From contig CAZJXA010000062.1 of NCBI GenBank assembly GCA_964549785.1, positions 1 through 15,494 on the forward strand: DNA of 15,494 nt, read 5' to 3'. Positions 14,024-15,494 of this stretch are shown piece by piece. Under the pieces are notes generated by a model that saw nothing but the letters and a program-made list of their open reading frames with translations, was not told where the DNA came from and ran no database searches. This DNA comes from JBEIUO01 sp964549785. GTDB taxonomy: Bacteria; Planctomycetota; Phycisphaerae; Phycisphaerales; UBA1924. The stretch's first letter is position 1; every line of letters begins with the position of its first letter. The position numbers and the translations under genes are program-made.

Positions 14024-15494
14024 TCGGGCGCTGGTACCAGCCTCCAACCTGGTTCCGGCGGCGGCGTCGGAAATCCTTTCCGCGGCGTCCAGACCGGTTA
14101 CGGGCGTGGTGAAGGTGGCCCCGGTTCTGGTGGCAACGGTTCCGGCGGCACCGCTTCTGGTGGTACCGGCCTTCAACCCGGTTCCGGCGGCATCGGCAGC
14201 ACCCCGTTCTCCAAGCCCTTCAGCACCAAGTCCGCCGCCGTCTCCGGCGTTTCCAACGACTCCGACAACGACCCCCAGGTCGAAAAGCCGCTGCCCAAAA
14301 GCGTGGCCGAAGCCAACATGATGACCAGCATGAAGAGCAACAGCCTGGGGCAGACCGGCGGCAGCAACGAAATCACAATGAACGACACCTCGGGTGACGA
14401 GAGCATGTTCATCAAGGCCCAGTTCGATGAGATGCACATCGTCGGGAACAACCGCGAGGACTATGTCACGGTCGATGAAGTCCGCGAGGTCGGCAACGAC
14501 CGCACGCGGAAGGTGGTCAACAACGAGAAGGTCGAGGTCGGGAACAACCAGGACATCACCGTCAACGCCAACCGCAGCGTGACCGTGGTCGGCAACGAGA
14601 CGCACACCGTCAACATGTGCCGGGCCCAGACGGTGCTCCTCTCGGAGAATTACTTCACCGGGATCACCAAGACGGTGCAGACCGGCATGGTGCATATGGA
14701 GACGGTTACGTTCCTGCACGCCCTCCTGGTGGGCCTGAAGCGGATCAGCCTGACCGGCTACAGCGATTCCGAGATTGTGTTCCTCGGCGACAAGAGCGTC
14801 AGCGCGAAGGCCGGCAGCATCCTGCACACCGCGGGGACGGACCACATCGTCGATGCCGCCGCAAATGCCGGGCTCAAGTCGGGCGCGAAGATCGTGGTGA
14901 ACAGCCCGGACATCACCCTCAAGGGCAAAGGCGGGTTCATCCGCATCGCCGACGACGGCATTCACATCGAGGGCACTAAGGTCTTCATTAACTGCAAGAA
15001 GAAGGGTGCGGCCAACCTCGTTGGTGCCGACGACGCCCCCGGCGCTGGGGGCGGCAGCGGGAGTGGAAACGCCGGCACGGCCGCGGCGAACGGGGCAGCC
15101 CCGGCGGCCGCCCAATCCGGGGGCGCGGCGGGTGCCAACGCGGCCGCGACGGGCGCAAACGCATCGGCTGGCGGCATCCTCGGCACCGGTATCGGGCCAA
15201 ACCTCGGGCTTGCCGACATCATCAGCAAGATCCCCGGCCTTGAGCAATATGGCGGCTTGGCGGGGATCCTCGATGGGCTGATGAACGGGCAAGGAATTCC
15301 CGGCCTATCCCAGATTCTCGCTTCGATACCGGCGGGGCTCTTGCCGCCGAATCTCCAACAAGCCCTCAATCAGATCCAACAGGCGGCGAACCTGATTGAA
15401 AACCCGCCGACTTCGCCCCCGGCGTTGAACGGCGGGGTCGGGGGCGGGAAGCCGCCGGGTGGAGGTGGGACCCCGACTGGCGGCGGCGGTGGGA
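14024..15494 (+). CDS. vgrG: VgrG, C-terminal part: Gly-rich linker, beta-helix and extension (runs off window)
   Basis: This is the continuation of the gene at 12205, open through the last base with no stop. Of 490 visible residues, 1-98 are a Gly/Ser-rich linker. Residues 101-125 (TSMKSNSLGQTGGSNEITMN and onward) match the segment that in ordinary VgrGs follows the OB-fold directly. Residues 126-200 hold the spike beta-helix, with repeated valine-Gly-Asn turns (VGNNREDYVTV, VGNDRTRKVV, VGNNQDITVNANRSVTVVGN). Residues 225-245 are unusually hydrophobic for a spike (FLHALLVGL). Residues 298-323 (LKGKGGFIRIADDGIHIEG, KVFINC) are the usual end of VgrG. After that come an Ala/Gly linker (337-383), a leucine-rich helical segment (384-460) and a Gly/Pro-rich tail. 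An effector or adaptor region beyond the window is plausible. Confidence 0.9.
14033..14191 (+). repeat. Gly-rich coding repeat GT-x-LQPGSGG (two visible copies)
   Basis: The ten-residue unit GTSLQPGSGG (14033-14062) recurs as GTGLQPGSGG (14162-14191), 129 bases apart, with nearly identical DNA. Between them lies Gly/Ser-rich sequence with shorter GSGG units. Since the gap starts 10 bases upstream of the first copy, more copies may be hidden in it. Confidence 0.6.

Noticed and set aside
13898..15292. 464-codon minus strand frame across the second gap
   Set aside because: It runs through the N placeholder and lies opposite recognisable VgrG beta-helix coding. The product is His/Val/Asp-rich antisense noise.
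1..15494. CRISPR array, insertion sequence or origin of replication
   Set aside because: No regularly spaced repeats, transposase-like ORF with terminal inverted repeats, or DnaA-box cluster was seen on reading the window.

Overview
The window looks like a GC-rich planctomycete chromosome, most likely class Phycisphaerae. The main clues are two pseudopilins with the GFTLIELLVVIA-type prepilin leader that are abundant in that group, a PEP-CTERM-like tail ending in RRRR, a TIGR03790-like secreted protein, and many Ala/Gly/Pro-rich exported proteins. This assignment is inferred from gene families. It is probably a draft or metagenome scaffold, because it carries two placeholder gaps of exactly 100 N (4454-4553 and 13924-14023).

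Layout. (1) 3-1760 (+): an M3-family oligoendopeptidase. (2) 1761-2336: no convincing protein gene, but two sigma70-like promoters in tandem on the + strand, a perfect palindrome on the second promoter, a structured stem-loop and a strong intrinsic terminator. Together these look like an orphan small-RNA gene. (3) 2337-4090 (-): a pseudopilin and a HIT-family hydrolase. (4) 4368-6673 (+): five closely spaced genes for exported or membrane proteins: a HAF-like/PEP-CTERM-like protein interrupted by the first gap, an unrecognised exported protein that appears frameshifted, a small Cys-rich secreted protein, a membrane-anchored HEAT-like protein and a second pseudopilin. The last three overlap. 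(5) 6978-8111 (-): a two-domain protein with a degenerate adenylate-kinase-like P-loop and a nucleoside-deoxyribosyltransferase-like C-terminus. (6) 8180-8253 (+): tRNA-Arg(CCU). (7) 8295-10205 (+): a secreted TIGR03790/gingipain-fold-like protein. (8) 10240-11898 (-): a UDP-galactopyranose mutase of the eukaryotic (fungal) type. (9) 11996-12160 (-): a possible 54-residue ORF. (10) 12205 to the window end (+): a type VI secretion VgrG, split by the second gap and running out of the window. It has a long Gly-rich insertion between the OB-fold and the beta-helix, and a C-terminal extension.

How they work together. The shared theme is export and the cell surface: two pseudopilins, a surface-anchored PEP-CTERM-like protein, a disulfide-rich small protein, a galactofuranose-precursor enzyme and a T6SS spike. 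The exported-protein operon at 4368-6673 and the modified VgrG are the least ordinary protein-coding parts. The 2025-2165 element is the most interesting non-coding part. No CRISPR array, insertion sequence, integrase or replication origin was seen.
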